13,437 nt of DNA from JAVBMO01 sp031552355 (GTDB lineage: Bacteria; Bacteroidota; Bacteroidia; Bacteroidales; P3): NCBI GenBank assembly GCA_031552355.1, contig JAVBMO010000001.1:1-13437 (forward strand). The letters are read 5' to 3'. The notes beneath the pieces were generated by a model. It worked only from the letters and a program-made list of their open reading frames with translations. It was not told the DNA's origin and searched no databases. How positions within the stretch are numbered: the first letter of the stretch is position 1; the number at the start of each line of letters is the position of its first letter. The position numbers and the translations under genes were made by a program. Positions 1-8,200 of this stretch are shown piece by piece.

Positions 1-24
1 TTTTACATTAATCATTTTATTATC

Positions 25-687
25 ATGATTGAAAATTTAGGGCACCAAAATAGTATTATCAATCAATATGTTTCGGAACTCCGCCATATTGAAATCCAGA
101 AAGATAGCTGGCGTTTCCGTAAAAATTTGGAAAGAATCTCCTCTCTAATGGCTTATGAAATCAGCAAAAAGATGGAGTTTGCCCCTGAATTGGTTTGTAC
201 ACCTTTAGGTGAATTGGATGTTCCTGTTTTGAAAAGCCAGCCTGTTGTTGCGTCTATTTTGCGAGCAGGAATACCTATGCAAAACGGTATGCTTAGTGTT
301 TTCGACAAAGCCGAGAATGCCTTTGTGGCGGCTTACCGGAAATATAAAAAAGAAGACGATTTTGTAATTCGCCTGGAATATGTAACTTGTCCCGATTTGA
401 CAGGAAAAACCTTGATATTGGTAGATCCCATGTTGGCTACAGGTTCCTCTATTTTGCAAGTTTGGCAAGAATTGAGGAAATATGGAGATCCTGCACATAC
501 CCATTTTGTATCCGTTTTGGCATCTGAAGAAGGAATTATGTATTTGAAACGCAACATTCCTGAAGAAAATATAAGCATTTGGGTGGCGGCTATTGACCAG
601 GAATTGACAGTGCATTCTTACATTGTGCCCGGCCTTGGCGATGCCGGCGATTTAGCCTTTGGATCCAAGTTGCAGGGCGAAATCTAA
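25..687 (+). CDS. upp: Uracil phosphoribosyltransferase
   Basis: This cytosolic pyrimidine-salvage enzyme converts uracil and PRPP to UMP and pyrophosphate. The 220-residue product is close to the usual 205-220 residues. The PRPP-binding loop VDPMLATGSS lies at residues 133-142 (the family usually has ATGGS, so one Gly is Ser here). The C-terminal uracil-binding segment YIVPGLGDAGDLAFG lies at 199-213. SILRAGIPM at 77-85 is the conserved Arg-Ala-Gly segment. The ATG at 25 is the first possible start and gives a family-like N-terminus. Only 24 bases precede it, with no Shine-Dalgarno sequence, as is common in Bacteroidota, so the promoter is outside the window or cannot be judged. A uridine-phosphorylase-like gene three genes downstream could supply its substrate. 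The family assignment is secure. Confidence 0.95.
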   Translation: MIENLGHQNSIINQYVSELRHIEIQKDSWRFRKNLERISSLMAYEISKKMEFAPELVCTPLGELDVPVLKSQPVVASILRAGIPMQNGMLSVFDKAENAFVAAYRKYKKEDDFVIRLEYVTCPDLTGKTLILVDPMLATGSSILQVWQELRKYGDPAHTHFVSVLASEEGIMYLKRNIPEENISIWVAAIDQELTVHSYIVPGLGDAGDLAFGSKLQGEI

Positions 688-774
688 TTATTTGCCACTG
701 CTTAAACAAAATAGAAGATAATTTGTTTTCTTTTAAATAATTAACCATTTCTTTTACTAAATATTACTGATGAT

Positions 775-1068
775 ATGAATCCCTTGTTGAACACACTCCT
801 ACGCTTTGCCATTTCTGCAAATTTGCAGGATAAGGATGAATTTGTAAACAAAGTGGCTGCTTTTTTGGAAGAAAAAGTCGGCGCTAATGAAGATCAGGCA
901 AAAGTTCTTAGTGAAAAAGTTCTTTTAGCCATGTCCACTGCAAAAGACCAATTGGAATTGATGCAAATTATTTCGGCAATCAAAACTAAAAACACTCATT
1001 TGGAAGGAAAAATCGATGAATTATCCAAATCCATTGATGAATTGAAAGAATACTTGAATAAAAAATAA
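775..1068 (+). CDS. Small coiled-coil protein coupled to ABC1 kinase
   Basis: The 97-residue product has no signal peptide or membrane segment. Residues 1-70 look helical. The C-terminus (about 71-97) has heptad-like spacing of Leu/Ile among Lys/Glu (LEGKIDELSKSIDELKEYL), suggesting a coiled coil. The TAA stop shares one base with the ATG of the following ABC1-kinase gene (TAATG), a typical arrangement for translational coupling, so the two products are probably made together. The gene lies 87 bp after upp; that gap is AT-rich and has no clear terminator. Small phasin-like helical proteins are sometimes encoded beside ABC1 kinases, and this could be a distant member, but I do not recognise the family. 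It is probably a real gene because of the coupling and the codon use; the function is unknown. Confidence 0.7.
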   Translation: MNPLLNTLLRFAISANLQDKDEFVNKVAAFLEEKVGANEDQAKVLSEKVLLAMSTAKDQLELMQIISAIKTKNTHLEGKIDELSKSIDELKEYLNKK

Positions 1069-2717
1069 TGTTACTATTTAATCTCTATAAAAACTGGTTG
1101 TCGTTTTTGCGGGCATGTCAGATATTTTTTGTCGTGCTTCGCTATGTTTTTCGTGAAGCGTTCTACCGTAGCCGTTGGGGAAAGAAACGCCTACAAAAAA
1201 GGCCGCAAATACAAATCGATTATAAAAGTACTCCGCAACGGGTGCGTTTGGCCATTGAAGAACTGGGGCCAACTTTTGTTAAATTCGGGCAGATTTTGGC
1301 AGACCGGCCCGACATTGTTTCAGAATCCTTGAGAATAGAGTTAAAACGTCTGCAAACCAAAGCAAATCCTATAGATGACAATACGGCCATTCGTTTAATT
1401 GAAGACGAACTTGGCCGGCCTTTGATGGAAATATTTTCAGAGTTCGACATGAATTGTTTGGCTTCGGCATCTATTGGACAGGTTTATCAGGCAAAACTGA
1501 AAGATGGCGAAGACGTAATTGTAAAAATACAACGCCCTCGTATTCAAGAGAAAATATCCATCGACCTTCGCCTGATGCGTATTTTGGCAAAGAAATTTGT
1601 ATTGTATTATCCCGAAATGGCGGCTATCAATATTGTGGGTTTTGTAAACGAATTTGCCAAACGGATTACTAACGAACTGGATTACAAAAACGAAGAAAAT
1701 AATATCCGCCGTTTTACCATTATGTTTCAGGAAAATCCTCTGATTTATGTGCCCAAAACATATCCTGAATATACTACAAGGAAATTGTTGATAATGGAAA
1801 AAATTACAGGGATTTCGCCGGACAATATTTTTGAGTTACATCATCAGAATTACGACACAAAGCAAGTGGCTGAAACCGGCGCCAACGCCCTATTGAAAAT
1901 GATTATGGAGTATGGTTTTTTCCATGCCGACCCCCATGCAGGAAATATTTTCATTATGCCCAACAATGTCATTGCTTTTATTGATTATGGGATGGTGGGA
2001 GTGCTTCGTCCGCGCGAAATGACCTTCTTGGCAGATTTTTGTTTGGGTTTTGTACGAAAAGATTCCCGGTCCATAGCTAAATCGCTTATCACACTTTGTA
2101 ATGCCAAGTTTTTCGATGAAAAAGAAGAATTGGAATTTGATATAGATGAAATTATCAAAGCCAACAGCTATCGCGATGTGGAAGAAATTGATTTGGCCGA
2201 TATTATGCAACAATGTATCAATGTTATTGTAAAATACCGCCTTTCCATTCCTTCCGGAATTTTTATGTTGGTAAAAGCTTTGGCAAGCATTCAGCAATTT
2301 GCCTTGGCATTGGATCCTCAAATTTCGCTGCTTCCCATTATTACGCCTTATGCACGGAATTTGGTTATGCAAAAATACCATCCTAAAAAAATAGCATCGC
2401 AACTATACGACACTTTGGCCAGCTACATTGATTTGGTTACTACATTCCCCAACAGTATCAATGAAATTTTGTATAAACTGAAGCAAGGCAAAATACATCA
2501 TGAAATTTTAGTACAAGAAACGGATGGCCTCAATAGAACTTTGCGCCAACTTACATACCGTTTTGCTTCCGTTTTATTGATAGTAGGACTTTTTGTAGGT
2601 TCTTCTATACTGGTTGTTTTCAGCGACAAACATGATTACGGTCGGGCAGGTTTAATTATTTCAACTATTATCATTTCTCTTTTACTTATTCGGATGATGT
2701 TTGTCAAACGGAAGTAA
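1068..2717 (+). CDS. ABC1/UbiB (AarF) family atypical protein kinase-like protein
   Basis: This 549-residue membrane-anchored ABC1/UbiB/ADCK-family protein shows the family motifs in order: the KxGQ motif as KFGQ at 72-75 within ELGPTFVKFGQILADR; the Ala-rich nucleotide loop ASIGQVYQAKL at 134-144; a candidate VAIK-type lysine at K153 (VIVKIQRP); the catalytic-loop equivalent FFHADPHAGNIF at 284-295; and the DFG equivalent IDYGMVG from about 305. Two hydrophobic C-terminal segments (about 500-518 and 527-545) separated by a short charged turn are the usual UbiB-type membrane anchor. Family members act as ATPases or atypical kinases in isoprenoid-quinone metabolism or membrane lipid homeostasis. 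The actual substrate here is unknown, and no quinone-synthesis genes are nearby to settle it. The start overlaps the stop of the small upstream gene, and the phosphorylase gene follows after 14 bp, so this looks like one operon. Confidence 0.92.
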   Translation: MLLFNLYKNWLSFLRACQIFFVVLRYVFREAFYRSRWGKKRLQKRPQIQIDYKSTPQRVRLAIEELGPTFVKFGQILADRPDIVSESLRIELKRLQTKANPIDDNTAIRLIEDELGRPLMEIFSEFDMNCLASASIGQVYQAKLKDGEDVIVKIQRPRIQEKISIDLRLMRILAKKFVLYYPEMAAINIVGFVNEFAKRITNELDYKNEENNIRRFTIMFQENPLIYVPKTYPEYTTRKLLIMEKITGISPDNIFELHHQNYDTKQVAETGANALLKMIMEYGFFHADPHAGNIFIMPNNVIAFIDYGMVGVLRPREMTFLADFCLGFVRKDSRSIAKSLITLCNAKFFDEKEELEFDIDEIIKANSYRDVEEIDLADIMQQCINVIVKYRLSIPSGIFMLVKALASIQQFALALDPQISLLPIITPYARNLVMQKYHPKKIASQLYDTLASYIDLVTTFPNSINEILYKLKQGKIHHEILVQETDGLNRTLRQLTYRFASVLLIVGLFVGSSILVVFSDKHDYGRAGLIISTIIISLLLIRMMFVKRK

Positions 2718-2731
2718 ACAAAGACTTTACT

Positions 2732-3610
2732 ATGAATGCACTAAAAAATTCCGAACTGGTTTTAGCACCCGACGGAAGCTTGTACCATATCCGCTTAACC
2801 GATGAACATATTGCCGACAATGTTTTGTTAGTTGGCGACCCTGCAAGGGTTGATATCATTGCTTCTTTTTTCGAAAAAATAGAATTCAGGAAAGAAAATC
2901 GTGAAATCAGGTCTTGTACAGGTTATTTCAATTCCCAGCGCATTACGGTTCTTTCTACCGGTATGGGTACCGACAATATCGACATTGTTATAAACGAGTT
3001 GGATGCCGCTGTAAATATTGATTTAGCTACACGCCAAGTAAAGGAAAATCATCGGAAACTGAATTTAATCCGTTTGGGAACTTGTGGCGCTTTGCAAGCC
3101 GATATTCCTGTGGAATCTTTCATTGCATCCGAATCTGCCATAGGCTTGGATGGTTTGTTGAATTTTTACAAAGCCGATTCCGAACTTTTTCGCAACGATA
3201 TTTCCGTAGCTTTTATCAAACATACACTTTGGAGCGAGAAACTCCCCTACCCTTACGTTGCCGAAGCATCGCCTATTTTGCTTGATAAAATAGCCGGAGG
3301 ATTGTTTAGAGGAATCACAGCCACAGCTCCCGGATTTTACGGCCCGCAAGGAAGGCGCCTAAGGATAGAGCCTAATGTCCCTGACACGGAACAATATTTA
3401 TCTACTTTTTCATTCAATGGAGCGCGGATTCTGAATTTTGAAATGGAAACATCCGCTATTTACGGATTATCCAAACTTTTGGGGCACGAAGCCCTTACTG
3501 TCTGTTTGGCTGTGGCAAACCGTATAAACGGAATTTTTGTAAGCGATTACCATCCTGCCATGAATAGAATGATTGAACATGTTTTGCAAAGGTTGGCAAC
3601 ATCCATATAG
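2732..3610 (+). CDS. Nucleoside phosphorylase, uridine phosphorylase-like
   Basis: This 292-residue member of the purine/uridine phosphorylase (PNP_UDP_1) superfamily should cleave a nucleoside with phosphate to free base and ribose 1-phosphate. The phosphate-binding loop is LLVGDPARVD at 32-41. STGMGTDNIDIVINEL at 75-90 is the conserved Gly-rich strand and helix. RLGTCGAL at 114-121 matches the family R-x-G-(T/S)-x-G phosphate-binding motif. APGFYGPQGRRLR at 199-211 resembles the substrate-binding FYxxQGR segment of uridine phosphorylases, and NFEMETSAIYGL at 235-246 carries the ribose-contacting Glu-Met-Glu. The ATG is 14 bp after the ABC1-kinase stop, which suggests cotranscription. With upp in the same cluster, uridine is the most likely substrate (uridine -> uracil -> UMP), but substrate choice is inferred. 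It is probably intact and full length. Confidence 0.88.
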   Translation: MNALKNSELVLAPDGSLYHIRLTDEHIADNVLLVGDPARVDIIASFFEKIEFRKENREIRSCTGYFNSQRITVLSTGMGTDNIDIVINELDAAVNIDLATRQVKENHRKLNLIRLGTCGALQADIPVESFIASESAIGLDGLLNFYKADSELFRNDISVAFIKHTLWSEKLPYPYVAEASPILLDKIAGGLFRGITATAPGFYGPQGRRLRIEPNVPDTEQYLSTFSFNGARILNFEMETSAIYGLSKLLGHEALTVCLAVANRINGIFVSDYHPAMNRMIEHVLQRLATSI

Positions 3611-3905
3611 AGGCAAAAAGCATAACCGAAGTCAGGATTTGAAAATGTGAAGATTTGGAAATGAGGAAATGGAACAGTCGTTTTTAGGCAAAAGGAATAG
3701 CCAAAAATCAGAATGGTGAAATGTCTTTAATTTTCAAATTGTTGAATTGTCAAATTGTTGAATTGTCAAATTGTTGAATTGTTGAATTGTTGAATTGTCA
3801 AATTCATTCGAAATTCTTAACTAAAAAAATCTACGAGAAACTTATAAACCCTTGGATTGTTTATATTAAGTAAACACAATTTAAACACTTAATACAGATA
3901 CAATC
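3611..3905. other. Repeat-bearing spacer before the SRPBCC gene
   Basis: This spacer has no convincing gene. Its first part contains two related stretches beginning AGGCAAAA, at about 3612 and 3686, each followed by a TCAG-containing tail, apparently a decayed direct repeat. An 8-bp tandem array follows (3736-3803). The last 100 bp are AT-rich and should hold the promoter of the downstream gene. An inverted repeat, ATTAAGT at 3865-3871 and ACTTAAT at 3887-3893 (15-nt spacer), sits 12 bp before the start codon. It could be an operator or a chance match; no regulator gene is adjacent. Confidence 0.5.
3736..3803. repeat. 8-bp tandem repeat array (RAATTGTY)
   Basis: Eight consecutive 8-bp units alternate among AAATTGTT, GAATTGTC and GAATTGTT, from 3736 to 3799, with a partial ninth after them. 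The units are almost perfect, so the array probably varies in length between strains. A related two-copy 16-bp repeat built from the same GTTGAA/TTGTT words lies upstream of the DUF6261-type gene at 9657-9688. It is non-coding, and no function can be read from it. Confidence 0.85.
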
Positions 3906-4400
3906 ATGGAAACAATCAATTTCATAAAAGATTATGCAAATAAGCAAATCGTCATAACTTGTATATTCAATAAACCTGTAAACATTATTTGGGATGCTTT
4001 TTGTAATCCGGCAACTTTGGAAAAATGGTTTGCTCCCAAACCCTACAAAGCAGTTACCCGGAAATCCGATTTCAAGGAAGGAGGATATTGGTTATACTAC
4101 ATGCTATCGCCCGAAGGTGATAAACATTGGGGTATTACACAATATAAGAAAATATCCGTAAATAAATCATACGAGGCTTCCGACGCCTTTTGCGATGAAA
4201 ATGGTGTTGTGGATAAATTGCTTCCTCAATTGAATTGGTTATATAACTTTTCTGAAAAAAACGGAAAAACCACTGTCTATATTGCCATTACATTGGACAA
4301 TGAAGAACAAATGAGGCAGTTGCTCGAAATGGGTTTTGAAGAAGGGTACAGAATCGGATTAAATCAACTTCAAGAATTGCTTAAAATGAAGAATGAATAA
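3906..4400 (+). CDS. SRPBCC / AHSA1-like domain protein
   Basis: The 164-residue soluble product is of the START/Bet v1-like (SRPBCC) superfamily, activator-of-Hsp90-ATPase-homologue (AHSA1) type. The hallmark is WDAFCNPATLEKWFAP at 29-44: a predicted helix after the first strand, with the conserved W-x-A-(F/L) ... P-x-x-(L/I)-x-x-W-(F/W) pattern. FKEGGYWLYYM at about 56-66 matches the G-G-x-(W/Y) strand, and GFEEGYRIGLNQLQELL near the end is the long C-terminal helix that closes the cavity. Bacterial members bind small hydrophobic ligands; no ligand can be inferred here. Many such genes sit next to an ArsR-type regulator, but none is present. The gene stands alone, converges on the BspA-like gene, and is followed by repeat-rich DNA. 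Confidence 0.85.
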   Translation: METINFIKDYANKQIVITCIFNKPVNIIWDAFCNPATLEKWFAPKPYKAVTRKSDFKEGGYWLYYMLSPEGDKHWGITQYKKISVNKSYEASDAFCDENGVVDKLLPQLNWLYNFSEKNGKTTVYIAITLDNEEQMRQLLEMGFEEGYRIGLNQLQELLKMKNE

Positions 4401-4536
4401 GGGTTGGTCGTTGCGCAACACTTATTACAGAATTGAAAATTGAAAGTTGAGAATTGAAAATGTTTGTCGCTGCGCATCATTGCGTTTTTCGACAGGATAA
4501 CAGGATTTTCTTTATTTGACGATGAACTATGAGTTA

Positions 4537-4562
4537 TGAATGATGAATGATGAATGATGAAT
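4537..4562. repeat. 7-bp tandem repeat (ATGATGA-type)
   Basis: This is a short direct repeat of the 7-bp unit TGAATGA, about three and a half copies. The homologous position in copy B (about 10526-10536) has fewer units, so the number has changed since the duplication. Confidence 0.7.
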
Positions 4563-4664
4563 GTTTGTCGCTACGCGACACCTTTCTCTGACAGGATTTT
4601 CAGGTTTTTATTTTCTTGTTAATCTCGTCAATCCTGTCTAAACTTTAACGATTTACAGGATTCA

Positions 4665-4683
4665 ATTTTGCCTTCGGCAAAAT
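4665..4683. repeat. Stem-loop ATTTTGCC-TTC-GGCAAAAT
   Basis: This is a perfect 8-bp stem with a 3-nt loop. It is conserved at 10646-10664 in the second copy, and a related stem (TTTGCC-TAA-GGCAAA) lies at 4885-4899. It could help end transcripts from either side, but no strong T-tract follows. Confidence 0.6.
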
Positions 4684-5083
4684 ATCTCTGTATTCTCCGG
4701 CTGTTTTAATTCCTGATTTAAGATTTGCCTCCGTGTTACTCTGTGTCAAATAAATTGAAAATGGCTGCCGCTGCGCGACACTTCGTTTTTGACAGGACTT
4801 TTTTAATGAATAATGAATAATTGAGCAGCCTATGCGTCTATGTGGTAAAATATCAACTTGAAAATATGTGAATCCTATCTGAAATTTGCCTAAGGCAAAA
4901 TCCTCTGTGATTCTCTCTGGTTGTTTAATTTAAAATTTCTCTGCGGTTCTCGGTGTCAAATAAATTGAAAATGTATTTTAACGATAAACGATGAATGGCT
5001 GCCGCTACGCGACATTCTTTCTTAGACAGGATTACAAGATTTTCAAGATTTTGTTTTTAACTATAAAACACTGAACTATGAAT

Positions 5084-5124
5084 AAGAATGCCTGTTAGGT
5101 TTTGGAAATCTAACAGGCATTCTT
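5084..5124. repeat. Perfect 15-bp palindrome with 11-nt loop, orientation 1
   Basis: The arms AAGAATGCCTGTTAG (5084-5098) and CTAACAGGCATTCTT (5110-5124) are exactly complementary. The loop at 5099-5109 is GTTTTGGAAAT. The element lies 113 bp beyond the stop of the BspA-like gene and could act on its transcript, but no T-tract follows on either strand, so a classical intrinsic terminator is doubtful. The second copy at 10834-10874 has the same arms and flanks but the reverse-complement loop. Confidence 0.9.
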
Positions 5125-5163
5125 CAATGATAAACTATGAACGCTGAACGCTGAACTATGAAT

Positions 5164-5176
5164 GGCGCGCAGCGCC
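5164..5176. repeat. GC-rich hairpin GGCGC-GCA-GCGCC
   Basis: This 5-bp GC stem with a 3-nt loop lies inside a wider inverted arrangement (AACTATGAAT on the left, ATTCATAGTT on the right). It lies 60 bp beyond the BspA-like stop codon and could contribute to 3'-end formation of that - strand transcript. The duplicated region near 10905 has lost this stem but keeps the outer ATGAATGG/CCATTCAT pairing. Confidence 0.55.
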
Positions 5177-5236
5177 AAACCGTTCATAATTCATAGTTTA
5201 TAGTTCATCGTTTGAAACGTTCATCGTTTGAAACGT

Positions 5237-8200
5237 TTATCGTTTGATGACTTTTGCAGTTTGGGTTCCTACTTTCACAAAATAGGTTCCGCTTGGCAGA
5301 TGGCCGATATTGATTTCTGTTTTTTCGTCGGTAATGGCAAAGGCACCCACCAACTTACCCACAAGGTCGAAGATTTCTATAGATTGCTTCGTTCCTCGCA
5401 ATGACGAGGCTGTTTGGCTGTTCCACTTTCCACTTTCAATTGTCAGCTTTCCACTGTAGGTAGGGTTCGGATACGCCACAAAAACTGCTTCTTCTGTTTC
5501 CGCTTCTTCTATGCCTGTGGTTTTCAGAGTGGTGAATTTACCTTGAAAGACATTGAGTTCTTCTTCCTGTTCGTCATAGGCAGTAATGGTATAGTAGTAC
5601 TTTGTAGCAGGGCTTAAATCTGTGACAGTGTATTCTAATGGATTTCCCCCTTTGGTTGGCAGTTTGCCATTGGCATCCAATTGTACATTGCTCACAACCT
5701 GTGTTTTTTCAGGATTGCTAAAAACGGTAAGGGTATAAGTTAAAGCATCTTCTTCTGTTACCCAACTTATATCTGTTGTATATATTTGTGGAATAACCAC
5801 TGCTTCTTCAAAAATATTCAAAAAATCTTTCCAACCTGTGGCTTCTGCATACAAAGCTTTTTTACCAGCCGGAACATGTAATTTGCATTTTCCGGTATTT
5901 ATGCCCATAAAAGCATTAGCATGACAAACTGCAGGTACTTTACCCTCTGTGTAGAGATACGCCAGACTTGAACAATAGTAGAAAGCATTTTCTCCAATAG
6001 AGCGTACACTATCGGGAATTAAAATGGATTTGATGCGGAAACAATCGCTGAAAGCATACGAAGGAATAGCTTTTACATTGGAACCGATGAAAATATCTGC
6101 CAACGAAGTGCAACTCCCAAAAACAGGAGCTTCGCTACTACCCATTGTGGTGCAATTTTTGGCATTGAAGTTTACAGTGTGCATAAACAAACAATCTTCA
6201 AAAGCGGCATTGCCTATATGGGTAACCTTTTCGGGAATGGTAATGGACGATAATTTTGTGCAGCCCGCAAAAGCATATTCACCAATAGATTCTATACTTT
6301 CAGGTAATTCAATGGGATAAGTAATACCGTCGCAATTGCGGAATGCTGATTTGCCAATGTAGATTACACTATCGGGAATAGCAATCATTTTAACCTTGTT
6401 GCAGCCGCTAAAAGCATAATCTGGAACACGCTCTACTCCCTTACCAATATTAATATTGGTAATTGCTGTACAACCTTGGAAAGCAGAGCCAGTGCTACTG
6501 CCAACAGAATCGCAATTTTCGGCATTAAAATTAATAGTTTTTAAACTTGTACAATTTTTAAAGGCATTGTTTTCAATGTTCTTGACGTTTTCTGAAATTG
6601 TAATAGACATAAGTCCATTACAAAGGGAAAAAGCATCACTTTCAATACTTGTAACACTATTGGGAATAGTAATTGAGGTAAGTCTATTACATCCTGCAAA
6701 AGTTCCTTCTTTTATACTATCCAGTTTTTCCGGCAATGTGATCGTTTTTAAATTATGACAATTGGCAAAAGCATAAGCAGGTATTGATTCTACATTATTA
6801 CCCATGATCAGTGTCGAAATAGAGTCCTCTGAAAAAAAGAAACCACTGCCACCACAAGGATAATTGTTTTCAATAAAAGGAGGAGGGCAACCAATCAGCT
6901 CATTGAAAAGAATATAATTTCCTATGGCATTATGACAATTTATGGCATTATAATAAATTGTATCTAATTTTGTACATTTAGAAAATGCGTAGGCTCCCAT
7001 TTCCTTTACATTTTCAGGTATTATAATAGTTTTTAGTTTTGTACAACCGTAAAAAGCCCCACTTCCAATACTTGTAACACTATTGGGAATAGTAATAGAG
7101 ATAAGTCTATTACATCCTGCAAAAGCTCCATCTTTTATGCTATCCAGTTTTTCCGACAATGTGACTGTTCTTAAATTATGACTATTGGCAAAAGCATAAG
7201 CAGGTATTGATTCTACATTATTGCCCATGATCAGTGTCGAAATAGAGTCCCCTGAAAAAATAAAACCATTATCATCATTTTCACTACATGTGCAGGGAAT
7301 ACTGTTTCCAATAAAAGGAGGTGGGCAGCCATCGGGAAAAACAATATTAGCGATAAGAACACAATTTTTTATGGTATTGTTACAATTTATGGCATTATAA
7401 TAAACTGTATCTAATTTTGTACATTTAGAAAATGCGTAGGCTCCCATTTCCTTTACATTTTCAGGTATTATAATAGTTTTTAGTTTTGTACAACCGTAGA
7501 AAGCGGCAATTCCAATACTTGTAACACTATTGGGAATGGTAACCGAAGTAATCCCAGTGCAATTGTAAAAAGCAGCATTCGGTATAGTTTTTACATTGTT
7601 TCCAATATTAACTGTTGTTAAAGCATTGCAACCGGAAAAACCACCTGATATACAACTCTCAGCATTGAAATTTACAGTGGTTAAGGCACTGCAATTAGAA
7701 AAAGCACTACTTGGTATGGTTTTTACATTGTTTCCAATATTCACTATTTTTAAAGCAGTACAACCGGAAAATCCCCCTGAAGTGCAACTGTCCGCATTAA
7801 AATTAACAATGTTTAAATTACTACAACCGGAAAAAGCGTCACTCCCAATACTGGTAACACTGTTGGGAATGGTAACCGAAAAAAGCCCACTACAACCAGA
7901 AAAAGCAGACGCTGCAATTCCTAAGGTTCCTTCATTGATAATGATGAAAGTATTGGATGGCATAGTTCCTTTATATGTGTATAATAATTTTCCTGCATAT
8001 ACCACACCATCCAATTGATTATTATACCAGGCAGTTCCTGAAAAAGCTTCATTTTCAATATTTATAACACTATTGGGAAAGGTAACGAAACTCAACCCAC
8101 TGCAACCATAAAAAGCACTACCTCCAATACTTGTAACCCCATTGGGAATGGTAATAGAACTCAACCCACTGCAACCATAAAAAGCACCATCCCCAATACT

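Larger units (their letters stand above)
4401..5236. repeat. Repeat-rich intergenic region, copy A
   Basis: This 836-bp spacer between two convergent genes has no credible gene. It is a mosaic of short elements: at least five versions of a (T)GTCGCTGCGCGACAC-like element (near 4408, 4464, 4563, 4763 and 4998), usually followed by a GACAGGAT word; runs built from ATGAATGATGA; and hairpins with TTTTGCC/GGCAAAA-like stems. A unit at about 4655-4762 recurs in decayed form at about 4869-4972. Large parts match 10452-10966, downstream of the second BspA-like gene: about 4459-4760 corresponds to about 10452-10740, and about 5012-5236 to about 10757-10966. Copy A carries some 250 bp extra in the middle. 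The function is unknown; it behaves like a dispersed repeat family. Confidence 0.85.

Noticed and set aside
5084..5124. Classical intrinsic terminator for the BspA-like gene
   Set aside because: The stem is strong but no T-run follows on either strand, so I list it as a palindromic repeat with only possible effects on transcript ends.
7596..8018. 140-codon + strand frame, with similar ones at 6024-6320 and 6456-6758
   Set aside because: These are antisense shadows of the repetitive BspA-like coding sequence; they share its periodicity and have no features of their own.
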